Below, piece after piece: positions 10,085-18,299 of a DNA stretch of 64,000 nucleotides. Below the pieces are notes generated by a model that searched no databases, had not been told where the DNA came from, and worked only from the letters and a program-made list of their open reading frames with translations. Position 1 is the first letter of the stretch. Each line of letters begins with the position of its first letter. Origin of the DNA: Methanoregula boonei 6A8. GTDB lineage: Archaea > Halobacteriota > Methanomicrobia > Methanomicrobiales > Methanospirillaceae. Location of the stretch: NCBI RefSeq assembly GCF_000017625.1, contig NC_009712.1, positions 1,178,001 to 1,242,000 of the forward strand, written 5' to 3'. The translations under genes were made by a program, and so were the position numbers.

Positions 10085-10561
10085 TTACTCGACAACTACC
10101 GTCAGGTCAAACTTGTTGTGAGGAGCGGTATTCCCGGAGAAACTGGTATATCCGCTTATAGTCTGAACCCCGGTACCGATCACGGTGACATTCCACGCGT
10201 GGGTATACCTCTCTATATGTGCGCTGGTTATGGGATACTGCGAGGGCGTCCTGTTTAGATAAGAATAGTATGTGATGATCCCTTCATCAATAACCTGGAG
10301 ACCGGGACTTGCATCCATCGTCCAATACCCGCCCATCCTCGAAGGATCGGAGAGCTCAATTCTTATAGAATTGTTCAGTTTCGCACAGATAACAGCACCG
10401 TTCTGTGTCGCGTTGATGCTCATAGTTTGTCCTGACAATAATGATTCCGTACATTGTACTGCCGTTGGAGTTTGCTGAACTGAGCCGAGGCATCCCGCAA
10501 CAAGGAGGATTATGAAGAGAATTATCCCGGCCATTACCATTCCCGGTTTTTGTGGATTCAT
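10085..10561 (-). CDS. Exported lipoprotein, chagasin (I42 inhibitor)-like
   Basis: This 158-residue protein has a hydrophobic leader ending in a lipobox-like 'LLVAGC' and then a domain resembling chagasin-type peptidase inhibitors. It has 'IRIELSDPSRMGGYW' in place of the NPTTGYxW loop, then 'ASPGL', and a late 'W-N-V-x-x-x-G-T-G-V-Q-T-I' strand. I42 proteins inhibit papain-like cysteine peptidases; whether this divergent member does so is unknown. I chose ATG at 10561 rather than 10579 because the two paralogues start at the equivalent MxPQKxG, and each lies about 82 nt from the centre of its palindromic operator. Confidence 0.75.
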   Translation of the reverse strand: MNPQKPGMVMAGIILFIILLVAGCLGSVQQTPTAVQCTESLLSGQTMSINATQNGAVICAKLNNSIRIELSDPSRMGGYWTMDASPGLQVIDEGIITYYSYLNRTPSQYPITSAHIERYTHAWNVTVIGTGVQTISGYTSFSGNTAPHNKFDLTVVVE

Positions 10562-10617
10562 ATTCACCGCAAGACCCATTTCCTATGATGTCACTTTTTC
10601 CGGTTCCTGCCGTTTAA

Positions 10618-10653
10618 GGTTTCTGTCCAAAGGTTCCAACAGACCTGTTGGGA
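10618..10653. promoter_or_regulatory. Operator copy 1 (palindrome plus one outer arm)
   Basis: The inner palindrome CCAACAG-AC-CTGTTGG lies at 10636-10651. The outer arm TTTCTGTCC precedes it, but the mirrored right arm is lost. It sits in the 100-nt gap upstream of the leftward lipoprotein gene, next to a TTTAAG element. It is nearly identical to copy 6. Confidence 0.65.
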
Positions 10654-10678
10654 TATTCCGGCTGCTACACTAATTCTC

Positions 10679-11338
10679 CTAAATTCGTCGGTTTCGCCTG
10701 CATATGGATCCCACAATTACCATTGCCGCAATCACCACGACAGGTATTGCCACGGATAAGGGTGATGACCGGGTCGTCGGATTTGTCGGGACATAAATCG
10801 TAGTAGAGACAGGGAAGGGCGTTTCCTGATCGTCCGCGGAATTTGCGGATGGAGAACTTACCGGTAACGACATAATTGCCCCAGTCGGGAGAGATTCAGC
10901 CGGCAGCATGTAAAAGAGCTCGCGGTCATACGCCTGAGCACTGGTAACCATCACGACATATTCCCCCGGGGTAACTGCATCAGGTGTGGGTACCTGGCAG
11001 CAACCGGGCCCGAAAGTCTCCCAGAGATAGGTCGTGGCATTGCACGACCATACATTGACACTGTCCTGTCCTGGCTGGACGGTCACGTTGGCAACCAGTC
11101 CGGACCCGGCACCTCCCGGGTTAAAATTCGTTGTTTCGATCACCAACTGGAGGACATTTCCCGCCGCAAGATTCGTCGTACCATTGATAAAGAAAGGACT
11201 GTCTATCGTATGGTTACCGATAGGATCGATGGTGATGAAGGGTGTTGTTACGGGTGTTACATTTTCAGCGCCGGCTATCGGGATACCTGTGATTACTACC
11301 ATGAGTAGAATCCCTATCAGGAATTCCTTTTTCACCAC
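10679..11338 (-). CDS. Surface protein with GTTNL domain and C-terminal anchor
   Basis: This 219-residue protein has a signal peptide (MVKKEFLIGILLMVVITGIP...), a beta-rich domain beginning 'ITIDPIGNHTI' with the signature 'FFINGTTNLAAGN', a Ser/Thr/Pro-rich linker (about 150-190), then a membrane helix and a basic tail ('CRRNRRI'). This is the layout of an envelope protein tethered outside by its C terminus. The domain resembles the DUF3821-type domain common in Methanomicrobia. It starts at tandem GTG codons (11338 and 11335). It lies 46 nt downstream of the 11385-11978 lipoprotein gene, the same spacing as in the paralogous pair at 18300/19026. Confidence 0.8.
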   Translation of the reverse strand: MVKKEFLIGILLMVVITGIPIAGAENVTPVTTPFITIDPIGNHTIDSPFFINGTTNLAAGNVLQLVIETTNFNPGGAGSGLVANVTVQPGQDSVNVWSCNATTYLWETFGPGCCQVPTPDAVTPGEYVVMVTSAQAYDRELFYMLPAESLPTGAIMSLPVSSPSANSADDQETPFPVSTTIYVPTNPTTRSSPLSVAIPVVVIAAMVIVGSICRRNRRI

Positions 11339-11384
11339 AATTCGATCTCCCTTTTATGCTCCTTGAGCTGCGGTCATTATGGCT

Positions 11385-11978
11385 CTAACTGACAACAATA
11401 GTCCAGTTAAGTGTCTTCTCCGTGCGTGGGTCGTTTGTTATATAGAACTGGAGATTTGCATTTATTGTCTGTACGCCGGTATTTGTCATAGACACATTCC
11501 ATCGGTCTATACCTCGCTCCATTCCCGGTCCGTTATACGTTTCAGCCGCTTCTTCTGTGAGAGGAGTCCCATTCATATAATAATGATACAAAGTTACACC
11601 CTCATCGGTGATCTGAAGACCGGGACTCGCATTCATTATCCACTGATGACCGGTTCTAGACGCATCTACCAGTTCGAGAGTGAGTGAACTGCCCGGCTTT
11701 GCACAGATAGTAGTACCATCCTGCGTTTCGTTTATCGTTACATTTTGTCCGGGTACTAACGTTGCCGAACAGGGCCCAACCACTGGGGCCACAGTCAGGT
11801 TTTGCTGAATCGTCACTGTTTCCGTCACCGTTTGCACTGGGGACAGCGATGGGGAAGGTTGCACGGATGCATTATTCAGGTCCGGCTTTTGCCCGTCGGA
11901 CCCGAGACAGCCGACCGATAACACAACTATGAGAAGAACCATCCCGACCGCTACCCCTCCTAATTTTTGTGGAATCAT
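11385..11978 (-). CDS. Exported lipoprotein, chagasin (I42 inhibitor)-like
   Basis: This is a 197-residue paralogue of the lipoprotein at 10085, with leader 'MIPQKLGGVAVGMVLLIVVLSVGCLG', a Ser/Pro-rich spacer, and the inhibitor-like domain. Visible family features are 'DGTTICAKPGSSLTLELVDASRTGHQW', 'ASPGLQI', and 'RWNVSMTNTGVQTI'. Other members of the I42 family are periplasmic or secreted cysteine-peptidase inhibitors; the target here is unknown. It is the first gene of a leftward operon (lipoprotein, surface protein, lipoprotein), and operator copy 2 lies 82 nt before its start. Confidence 0.78.
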   Translation of the reverse strand: MIPQKLGGVAVGMVLLIVVLSVGCLGSDGQKPDLNNASVQPSPSLSPVQTVTETVTIQQNLTVAPVVGPCSATLVPGQNVTINETQDGTTICAKPGSSLTLELVDASRTGHQWIMNASPGLQITDEGVTLYHYYMNGTPLTEEAAETYNGPGMERGIDRWNVSMTNTGVQTINANLQFYITNDPRTEKTLNWTIVVS

Positions 11979-12036
11979 TTTTACCGCAAGATCCTTTTCC
12001 TATTATGTCACTTTTTCCGGTTCCTGCCGTTTAAGG

Positions 12037-12083
12037 TTTCTGTCCAGAGATTCCAACTGCCAGTTGGAAAATGGGGACACAAA
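12037..12083. promoter_or_regulatory. Operator copy 2 (nested palindrome)
   Basis: The inner perfect palindrome TTCCAACTGCCAGTTGGAA is at 12051-12069. Outer arms TTTCTGTCC (12037-12045) and GGACACAAA (12075-12083) are placed symmetrically about the same centre, 12060, with one mismatch. An AT-rich TATA-like element flanks each side (TTTAAG to the left, AAAAGATAAAA to the right). The nearest gene is the leftward lipoprotein starting at 11978. Confidence 0.75.
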
Positions 12084-12302
12084 AGATAAAACCCTGCGCC
12101 GGGATATTTTTAACGAGCCTAAACTGATGATCGGTACAGGTGACGTGATATTTTGAGGACCTGTCAATCCTTTGTGGGGGAATTCGATAAAGCATTAGTA
12201 AAAAATTCATGTATACTCCCTAAAGACGTTACAAAAACACAAGAAAAGTTACGTATCGGCATATCCTGTGTACATGCCAGCTGATCTGCTCTGAATGAAA
12301 GA

Positions 12303-13004
12303 TTGTTGATATTCATGGTTGTAGAGGGATATACTGGAATCCAATGGGCGCTCAAAAATTCGTTTGTTCTCGTTGTACTGGGTGTTGTATTTCTCTACAT
12401 CGTCATGGGACTGGGTCTTCTTGGGACTTCCCTGCCCGTTATCGTTCTCGTCCTTCTTTTCGTCCTTATCATTCCCGCCCTCATTTACCGGGTTTTAAGA
12501 AAAATCGTTGATCCGGTTCCATTCTGGCTGCCTCTGTTTCCGGTCATTCCGGTAATCGTTCTTTTCTCCAGCGGTCATCTCGGTGGAGCAGGCCTTCTCG
12601 AAAATATCATCATCCCGTTTTCCCTGATATTCCTGCTCTCCACTTTGGCAGTGATCGGCCCCTACCCTCTTTTTGAGGAAAAGATCGGTGCAAAAAACCC
12701 CTGGCAGGTATTTACCCTTATGTCATTTGTGGGTGTGGCTCTGTTCTTTTTCTCGACCATGGGAGAGAGCCTTGCGGGGCAGCCGCTGCCACAATATTCC
12801 TCTACATTCCCTCTTTCCGGTTGGATTTTTGATGGCCTGGCAAACATTCTGCATCTTCAGGATGTCGTCTACGCATTCGATTCCCACGTGTACAGTATTC
12901 TCTGGGCCTGCTCTTTTTACCTTGAGGTTTTTTTCGTTGCATTCCTGTATTATGCAGTGCTGGGCTGGGTCTCGTCTGCCAGTGCCGATACAGGCAAGGC
13001 ATGA
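12303..13004 (+). CDS. Polytopic membrane protein, unknown function
   Basis: This 233-residue protein has about six hydrophobic helices (near residues 20-40, 43-65, 72-92, 103-122, 140-158, 195-220) and short polar loops. I see no catalytic or transport motif. It runs opposite to the neighbouring surface-protein genes and has no operator copy immediately upstream; copy 2 is 240 nt away. A start at 12315 (MVVEGY) is also possible. Its place inside the island suggests an envelope-linked job, which is inference only. Confidence 0.7.
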   Translation: MLIFMVVEGYTGIQWALKNSFVLVVLGVVFLYIVMGLGLLGTSLPVIVLVLLFVLIIPALIYRVLRKIVDPVPFWLPLFPVIPVIVLFSSGHLGGAGLLENIIIPFSLIFLLSTLAVIGPYPLFEEKIGAKNPWQVFTLMSFVGVALFFFSTMGESLAGQPLPQYSSTFPLSGWIFDGLANILHLQDVVYAFDSHVYSILWACSFYLEVFFVAFLYYAVLGWVSSASADTGKA

Positions 13005-13099
13005 ACTGATGTAGCACGGGGGCCGGACCTTCATATCACGGGCATACGCAGTTTTTCTCATTTATCACCGGTACGACCTTGTTTATATTACCTGAGCGT

Positions 13100-13122
13100 C
13101 AGTTGGGAAATTTGGACAGAAA
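13100..13122. promoter_or_regulatory. Operator copy 3 (half-site, decayed)
   Basis: CAGTTGGG at 13100-13107 and TGGACAGA at 13113-13120 match the right half of the operator in copies 5 and 7. A TATA-like TTTATATTA at 13082-13090 stands to the left, but the left half between them is missing. It lies between two convergent genes with no gene to serve, so it is probably a remnant of a lost promoter. Confidence 0.55.
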
Positions 13123-13135
13123 CAGGGTCGGTTTT

Positions 13136-13201
13136 GTTGCGTCTGCGGTTGTCTGTACATTCTTTTAACGTGAAAAATTCATCAACAACCGCCAACGCAA
13201 C
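13136..13201. other. Long inverted repeat between convergent genes
   Basis: Two 17-nt arms, 13136-13152 (GTTGCGTCTGCGGTTGT) and 13185-13201 (ACAACCGCCAACGCAAC), pair at 15 of 17 positions across a 32-nt loop. It sits between the rightward membrane-protein gene and the leftward surface-protein gene and could act as a bidirectional terminator or be the end of a small element. The rest of the 13005-13304 gap holds only the decayed operator. Confidence 0.6.
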
Positions 13202-13304
13202 AGCACCGGTGTGGCATTATTTGTTATGTCCGGCTAAAAAGGGAAAAAAGATCTGGATCTGATATTCCCCACGTGCGTAGCGACAAATACTCCACAGATA
13301 TCAC

Positions 13305-14243
13305 TTACTTGTTTTTCCTCTTGGAAACTCCCACCCAGACAAGACTGATTATAGCGAGGATACCTGCAATACTGAAAAACAATACCGGTGTTCCGGAAGC
13401 ACCAGTGGTGTTACTCCCGACGACTCTGAACTCGGCGGTCCCGGTACCCGTAATATTGGATTTCTGCCAGCCGACCGTTACAAAATAATCCCCGGTGGGA
13501 AACGTCCCGGGACTGACAGCAAAGGACCACGTGTTTGAGTCTGTCCCCGAATGGACTGCAGTGGTCGTGGAATATACCGGCTGCATGGTCTGGTTGGAGA
13601 TGTTATGGAAAATCACCACGTTGAGAAGATTTTCGGTACCTACATTTGTCGTCCCGCTGAAGGTAATGGGGGTTCCGGAATCCCGGTTTTCAAGGACGGA
13701 TGCATTTGCACCATCAAAATCAATTACGGGCTCTTCAACAATGAAGAAATACGGCGCAAAGGAATCGTCAACCCCGGAACGGTTTGAGGCTGATACAATG
13801 GAATCTACTTTGGATGAAACCGAGGTTGTAAAGTCTCCTGCGGGCCCGATATCTGCGCAGGTTTTTCCTTGATCCATGATCGTGATAGAGCCGTTTCCGG
13901 AAACATTCGGTTCAATCTCAAATTTCCGGTTTGCTCCCGGGTCCTGGACGATAAACGCATACTGGCCACTGGAAAAATTTCGGGTCACTGCCGGATCCAG
14001 AGTATATGAGAAAGTGCCATCACTGGACGGGTTTACGGTATCAACCGCAAAATAATTTTTCCCGACGATCCAGATCGCAACGGTCCCGTTGTCTGCACCG
14101 GTTCCATTGATCGTGAAATGATCACCCTTTGCAAGGGTGAGCGGACGACTGGATGTAAATGACACCGAAGCTGCAACAGGTATGATCATAATGACAATCA
14201 TGATAAGAGCAACGCCGCTTGCTTTTCCAATACGTACGTTCAT
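13305..14243 (-). CDS. Surface protein, DUF3821-like, C-terminally anchored
   Basis: This 312-residue protein has a signal peptide (residues 1-27), a first beta domain with 'FTINGTGADNGTVAIWIVGKNYF' typical of the methanogen DUF3821-type repeat, a second domain with 'ITFSGTTNVGTENLLNVVIF', and a C-terminal membrane helix followed by 'SKRKNK'. The parts between are rich in N-x-S/T sequons, so it is probably N-glycosylated. It starts at ATG 14243 behind a GGAGG ribosome site and 22 nt after the propeller protein, so it is the last gene of a three-gene leftward operon that begins at operator copy 4. Confidence 0.82.
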   Translation of the reverse strand: MNVRIGKASGVALIMIVIMIIPVAASVSFTSSRPLTLAKGDHFTINGTGADNGTVAIWIVGKNYFAVDTVNPSSDGTFSYTLDPAVTRNFSSGQYAFIVQDPGANRKFEIEPNVSGNGSITIMDQGKTCADIGPAGDFTTSVSSKVDSIVSASNRSGVDDSFAPYFFIVEEPVIDFDGANASVLENRDSGTPITFSGTTNVGTENLLNVVIFHNISNQTMQPVYSTTTAVHSGTDSNTWSFAVSPGTFPTGDYFVTVGWQKSNITGTGTAEFRVVGSNTTGASGTPVLFFSIAGILAIISLVWVGVSKRKNK

Positions 14244-14265
14244 GGTTTAATCCTCCGAAATGTGG

Positions 14266-15594
14266 TCATAGTCGCTTCACTTTCCTTGATGCTCCTAAAG
14301 CTAAGCAGACTGCACTGACACCGGTCACCGGGATGAGCGCGGAGAGCGATGCCCGTGTTGGTGTAGGACGCGTTCCGGCCACGGGAGGAACCGAAAGGGT
14401 GGTGCCCGCCGGAGAAGTCACGTTATTTTCCGGCATGGCCGGAGCCGGCGTTGCCGTAGTTGTATCGGCCGGGGGCAGGTTGTCTGCCCTGAATAATGAA
14501 AGTGCTGGTGTATCGCCCCGGGTATCTTCAACCAGGAACAGGCCGTCAGAATATCCCACGATGTTTTGATCGGTCCAGGAAGGTAAAATCTGCCAGGTAC
14601 TCCCGGTCCGGATATCGAATATTTTATCCTGACAGGATTCCTCGTTGGTGGCCTTGTCGGCCGCGTTGTACGCCGGACATTCAGTATATACTGCGTAATC
14701 ACCGAAGATAAAGTCAAGATTCTGGTCCATTGACGTTGAAGGAACGGTCTGGGTCGTTCCCGATGATATCGTGTAAATAGAGACCCGCCAGAGAGGCCGC
14801 GGCGTCGCGAGCGGGTTCCCGAAATCCGTCCACCCGATATAGTTACCGGAAAGTGCAGCCTGGCCCTTGAGACCCGGTTCGGGACAGACAACCGTGTCCT
14901 TTCCGGTCACGATGTTGTAGAGGTTGATACTGCTCTCTGTGGCCGGACCGGAAGTATCAGTAACATCCTCATCATACGCATACCAGATAACATTTTCTCC
15001 GTTAATCTGTAGGCCGCCTTTCGCAGAAGGCGATTCATTGATGAGGGTCATCTCGTCTGTTGTCGTGTTTAAAAATGCGATGTCTGCCTTACGATAGGTT
15101 CCTGAAGGATATCCCTGGAACCAGACAACCCGGTCCCCATACACTGACGGCTCCCATCGTTGTATGCCCGGAAAGCCATTCCAGAAATAGGTCTTTTGTG
15201 AACCGGTAGTGTTTGTGTTCGGGATAATGTGATCGCGACCCAGGGCTATCGTATACTCATGCAATATGTTGGAATCGTTTGACCATACAATGGTACCATC
15301 AGACATTGTGTAACCGTCCGGCATTATCATTCCACCGGGTGACATTGCTATGAGCCGGGTGGAATTATCCGTAAGAGAATAAAGATAGAGCACTCCGCCA
15401 GCACTAATGTTATTCCAGAGAATGGAATCACCAGAAAAAATGAAAGAAGACGATTGCTCCGTGATGTTATCTGAGAGGATTTTCCCGACAAAGGTGAGGT
15501 TCATATACTGCACCTCTGTTGCAGGGGAGAGAGGGATCAGGATAAGCAGCGACAGCAGCCCGACAGACAGGATCCTTCTTATTGTTTTTCCCAT
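14266..15594 (-). CDS. Exported beta-propeller-like protein
   Basis: This 442-residue protein has a signal peptide (MGKTIRRILSVGLLSLLILIP) and repeated blade-like units of the form 'G-D-x-V-V-W ... I-x-L-Y-N-x-x-T-G-x-x' (for example about 105-120, 160-180, 205-240, 265-300, 305-350). These resemble TolB/WD40-like propellers. They are followed by a Thr/Pro-rich linker and a C-terminal membrane helix with 'SRKVKRL'. Its role is probably binding at the cell surface. The start overlaps the end of the small membrane protein gene by 16 nt, and a GGAGAAG ribosome site precedes it. Confidence 0.75.
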   Translation of the reverse strand: MGKTIRRILSVGLLSLLILIPLSPATEVQYMNLTFVGKILSDNITEQSSSFIFSGDSILWNNISAGGVLYLYSLTDNSTRLIAMSPGGMIMPDGYTMSDGTIVWSNDSNILHEYTIALGRDHIIPNTNTTGSQKTYFWNGFPGIQRWEPSVYGDRVVWFQGYPSGTYRKADIAFLNTTTDEMTLINESPSAKGGLQINGENVIWYAYDEDVTDTSGPATESSINLYNIVTGKDTVVCPEPGLKGQAALSGNYIGWTDFGNPLATPRPLWRVSIYTISSGTTQTVPSTSMDQNLDFIFGDYAVYTECPAYNAADKATNEESCQDKIFDIRTGSTWQILPSWTDQNIVGYSDGLFLVEDTRGDTPALSLFRADNLPPADTTTATPAPAMPENNVTSPAGTTLSVPPVAGTRPTPTRASLSALIPVTGVSAVCLALGASRKVKRL

Positions 15595-15875
15595 GTCTTC
15601 TCCAGTACATCCAGTTTATTTTCGATTCGTGTGATCGATTGCTGGAGCAAAAGCAGGGTCTCCGGATTTTCAGAGAGTGGGTTCATTTTTTTCATTGCGT
15701 CAAGGTATCGTTCCTGCCGGGTGTCCAGCCAGTCCTTTAATGAGTCAATTAGCGCATCGATAAAAAGCATAGCCGTAATCCCGGCCCAGAGAATCCATAA
15801 ATTGGTCATCATACAATACAATGATACCAGCGCGAATACGACAAGAGCTAAAACAGTTTTCACTTCTTTTTTCAT
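15579..15875 (-). CDS. Small membrane protein with coiled-coil tail
   Basis: This 98-residue protein has two closely spaced hydrophobic helices (about 7-25 and 28-45), then a charged amphipathic region with heptad-like spacing (about 48-95, 'DWLDTRQERYLDAMKK' and 'LLLQQSITRIENKLDVLEKTWE'). It is the first gene of the leftward operon with the propeller and DUF3821-like proteins and has a good GAGAGAGG ribosome site. The cytoplasmic coiled coil suggests it forms oligomers or binds a partner; nothing more can be said. Confidence 0.7.
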   Translation of the reverse strand: MKKEVKTVLALVVFALVSLYCMMTNLWILWAGITAMLFIDALIDSLKDWLDTRQERYLDAMKKMNPLSENPETLLLLQQSITRIENKLDVLEKTWEKQ

Positions 15876-15967
15876 TCAGGTACCTCTCTCTAGTAGGTAG
15901 CATGTATTTTCGGTTCAGGTGACCGAGGGTATTCACAGATGGATGTTCAGCACCTTTTCGTTTTATA

Positions 15968-16016
15968 TTTTCTGTCCATATTTCCCAACGGGCAGTTGGG
16001 ATCTTCGGACAGAAAA
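15968..16016. promoter_or_regulatory. Operator copy 4 (nested palindrome, divergent promoter)
   Basis: The outer arms TTTTCTGTCC (15968-15977) and GGACAGAAAA (16007-16016) are perfect inverted repeats. The inner element CCCAACGGGCAGTTGGG is at 15984-16000, and both share the centre 15992. A TTTTATATT box abuts the left arm. The site lies between the leftward operon starting at 15875 and the rightward lipoprotein at 16093. Confidence 0.8.
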
Positions 16017-16092
16017 CCTATTTTGGTTCATTGCGTAAGAAGGATACAGGAGTAATCGTTCCTCTCAGGGGGAATGAACATATGCTGATACC

Positions 16093-16677
16093 ATGAGCGT
16101 GAAAAAGGGTTGGGCTTGGTTGTCAATCCGGCCCGGTTACATCTGTGGAGGACTTCTCCTCTTTTTCTGTGTGGTGCTGGCAGCCGGCTGTTTATCATCG
16201 TTTTCCGGGCCGGGGAATGCCAGCCTTTCCCCATCCTCATCCATGGTCTCGGTGTCCCCCGTATCGCAAGCATCAGGCCAGTGCCCGCAGGAGACAGCTG
16301 CAGGAAATGTCACGAATGCATCGGAGATCATTTTTGATCCCACACCCGGTCATGTATTTGGTGACACTTTCACCTTCTCCGGGACTACGAATTTGGCAGC
16401 CGGGGAAACTCTGTCACTGAAAATACTCTCCACCGAATTCACACCCTGCGCAAAAGGCACCGGGCCTTCAGATTTAGTGTCCGCCTGCAGTGGGGGATAC
16501 TTCGATACAGTTATAATCCAACCGGGGAATTGTGGCGTAAATACCTGGACATGGATGGTTGATACGTCACAACACGGATTCCAGCCTAACCACCAGTATA
16601 TTCTTACTGCAAGCGGGAGATCTGGCCAAGTACAAAACAGTACGCTCTTTGAAATCCTGAATTCAACGGAGAAATAA
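16093..16677 (+). CDS. Exported lipoprotein with GTTNL domain
   Basis: This 194-residue protein has a leader with a clear lipobox 'VVLAAGC' (about residues 26-32), a Ser-rich spacer, and one surface domain with 'FTFSGTTNLAAGETLSLKI' related to the C-terminally anchored proteins of the island. Four cysteines in the domain could form disulfides. It lacks a C-terminal membrane helix, so it would be held by its lipid. It is the only gene of its kind on the plus strand and is divergent from the propeller operon across operator copy 4. Confidence 0.78.
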   Translation: MSVKKGWAWLSIRPGYICGGLLLFFCVVLAAGCLSSFSGPGNASLSPSSSMVSVSPVSQASGQCPQETAAGNVTNASEIIFDPTPGHVFGDTFTFSGTTNLAAGETLSLKILSTEFTPCAKGTGPSDLVSACSGGYFDTVIIQPGNCGVNTWTWMVDTSQHGFQPNHQYILTASGRSGQVQNSTLFEILNSTEK

Positions 16678-16803
16678 ACAAATCTCATCTTTTAATAGAA
16701 AATCTAGTGAACAAGATATTCTATCTTGACCCTGGACCGGAGAACAGATGCCAGTTTTCTTTATATTTTTTATTGAGGCGAGGAGTAATCACTAAAAAAA
16801 AAG

Positions 16804-18033
16804 TTAATGAGTTGTAAAAATTAAGGGATGGCTGATTGTATTGGGCCAGTAGGCCGAATTCGCGATATTTAAGATCAGATTGGAGAAAATTGCTCTCTGA
16901 TAATCTAACGTGATAGATGATGGACTGCAATTATTACCACTGGTATCCGTTATAATGAATGTGTAAAACGGTGTCGCTCCAGGCATGTAGGTGACATTAT
17001 TTCCAGCCCACGATTCAAGATAAACCTCAGTGTTTACATTTGAATTAGGCATGCTGTTTACAACACTATATGTAGCGGTGGGCATGCCAGAAACTGAAGT
17101 ATCTCGTGCAAGTATTGTCCATGTTGCCGTCCCCGGACTATATGACATTTGGCCTAAAATGACATCTCCCGCAGATACACCAGTAACCTCAGTTGAGTGT
17201 CCGGAAGATATACTTCCAAAAATAACCCACGATGCTAAACTCCACTCATCAGGGGAAGTTTTAGTGTTCCATTGCAAAACCGGCTGGATTAATTCGGGCA
17301 TCCCAAGTATAGGGGAGTTTCCGATTGTCTGGATTCCATTCCAAAGGAACACCGGATAATGGACAATTCCACCTGTGACAGGTGTATCATTAGAATATTG
17401 TGGATTTGAGGGCACCGTCCAATATGTAACATAATTGCTAAGAGACGATGATGTCGGAGTTCCATAAATTCCTTCAACATATGAGTTCGGATCTGACAAA
17501 CCTGGAGTTGGTGAGAATGTTTTCGAATTTGTAGATGCTCCTTCATCAATTTCTCTAAAGAGCAATACGTTATGATACGATACATACGTAGTATTCCCCC
17601 ACGTAAGAATTACCGAGCCTGAAGGGAATCCAAACACGTGGGTTGCCGGCATGGATCCTGCAGGCGTTGGTATTTCAGGAGAATTTGCATCCCGCGCAGC
17701 AAATAATTGATTTCCATTTGAATCAAAGACAGTTGTTACTCCGCTTTTTGAGTGATAGACGATTGAGCCATAAGGTATCTTCGAAACATCTGGATTCTGG
17801 GATGTTGCAAGAAGATTGGTAATATCTGATGGCCGGGTAGTGAGGGCCGGATCCAACTCTGTTTTTACAGTTGCATAGTTCTGGGAATTGTTAAAGTGCA
17901 ATTGTGGAACGGATAATGTACTAACATCAGATACTAAGGAATAATTAATTTCCTTTGCGTTCACCATCGGTACCGTCACCATCGCTGCGAGCAGGAATAC
18001 AAGCAGGATGATGCCAACTTTCAGTGTTTTCAT
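16804..18033 (-). CDS. Exported glutamic-peptidase (eqolisin, G1)-like protein 1
   Basis: This 409-residue protein has signal peptide MKTLKVGIILLVFLLAAM, a pro-like segment (about 30-200) shared with the protein at 20397, and a C-terminal domain (about 203-365) with the layout of family G1 peptidases: 'YWTVPS', 'FLWNGIQ', 'LIQPVLQW', 'SLASWVIFG', 'VSAGDVI' and 'VYLESW'. The candidate catalytic pair is Gln250 and Glu340. Eqolisins are acid endopeptidases; activity here is inferred, not shown. The start is ATG 18033, just after AAAGGGGGG. An upstream in-frame start would add 34 residues before the signal peptide. Base composition is clearly more AT-rich than the rest of the window. Confidence 0.62.
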   Translation of the reverse strand: MKTLKVGIILLVFLLAAMVTVPMVNAKEINYSLVSDVSTLSVPQLHFNNSQNYATVKTELDPALTTRPSDITNLLATSQNPDVSKIPYGSIVYHSKSGVTTVFDSNGNQLFAARDANSPEIPTPAGSMPATHVFGFPSGSVILTWGNTTYVSYHNVLLFREIDEGASTNSKTFSPTPGLSDPNSYVEGIYGTPTSSSLSNYVTYWTVPSNPQYSNDTPVTGGIVHYPVFLWNGIQTIGNSPILGMPELIQPVLQWNTKTSPDEWSLASWVIFGSISSGHSTEVTGVSAGDVILGQMSYSPGTATWTILARDTSVSGMPTATYSVVNSMPNSNVNTEVYLESWAGNNVTYMPGATPFYTFIITDTSGNNCSPSSITLDYQRAIFSNLILNIANSAYWPNTISHPLIFTTH

Positions 18034-18275
18034 CTTTTTATCCCCCCTTTTTTGATACGCTCCGCTCTCCGGCTGGGATCTGCACAATCCTGATTCTTTT
18101 ACGCCATCAAGCGTTCCAGGGCCCCGGACGATCATAAGACTGGGATTATCGTCAGGAGCCCTGCGGAATACCCGAAAGTATTCACAGAGGGGTATTCAGA
18201 AATTGTTCATTTTATATTCTTTGTCCACAGTTTCCAACTGCCAGTTGGGAAATTTGGATAGAAACAGGATCTATC
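17958..18275 (-). repeat. Promoter-leader-signal-peptide cassette, copy A
   Basis: The operator, about 150 nt of untranslated leader and the signal-peptide codons are nearly identical in DNA to 21601-21920, upstream of and into the second eqolisin-like gene. Outside this cassette the two genes are strongly diverged. Confidence 0.75.
18218..18264. promoter_or_regulatory. Operator copy 5 (nested palindrome)
   Basis: The inner palindrome TTTCCAACTGCCAGTTGGGA lies at 18231-18250, centre 18241. Outer arms TCTTTGTCC and GGATAGAAA are placed symmetrically, with a mismatch. The TATA-like TTTTATATTC abuts the left arm. It is 208 nt from the start of the leftward eqolisin-like gene; no rightward gene is present. 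Confidence 0.75.
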
Positions 18276-18299
18276 CCATTTCTGAGCGGGATTTTACCT

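Noticed and set aside
12164-12355. A small leftward frame before the membrane protein at 12303
   Set aside because: It overlaps the start of the better supported rightward gene, and has neither a leader nor a domain.
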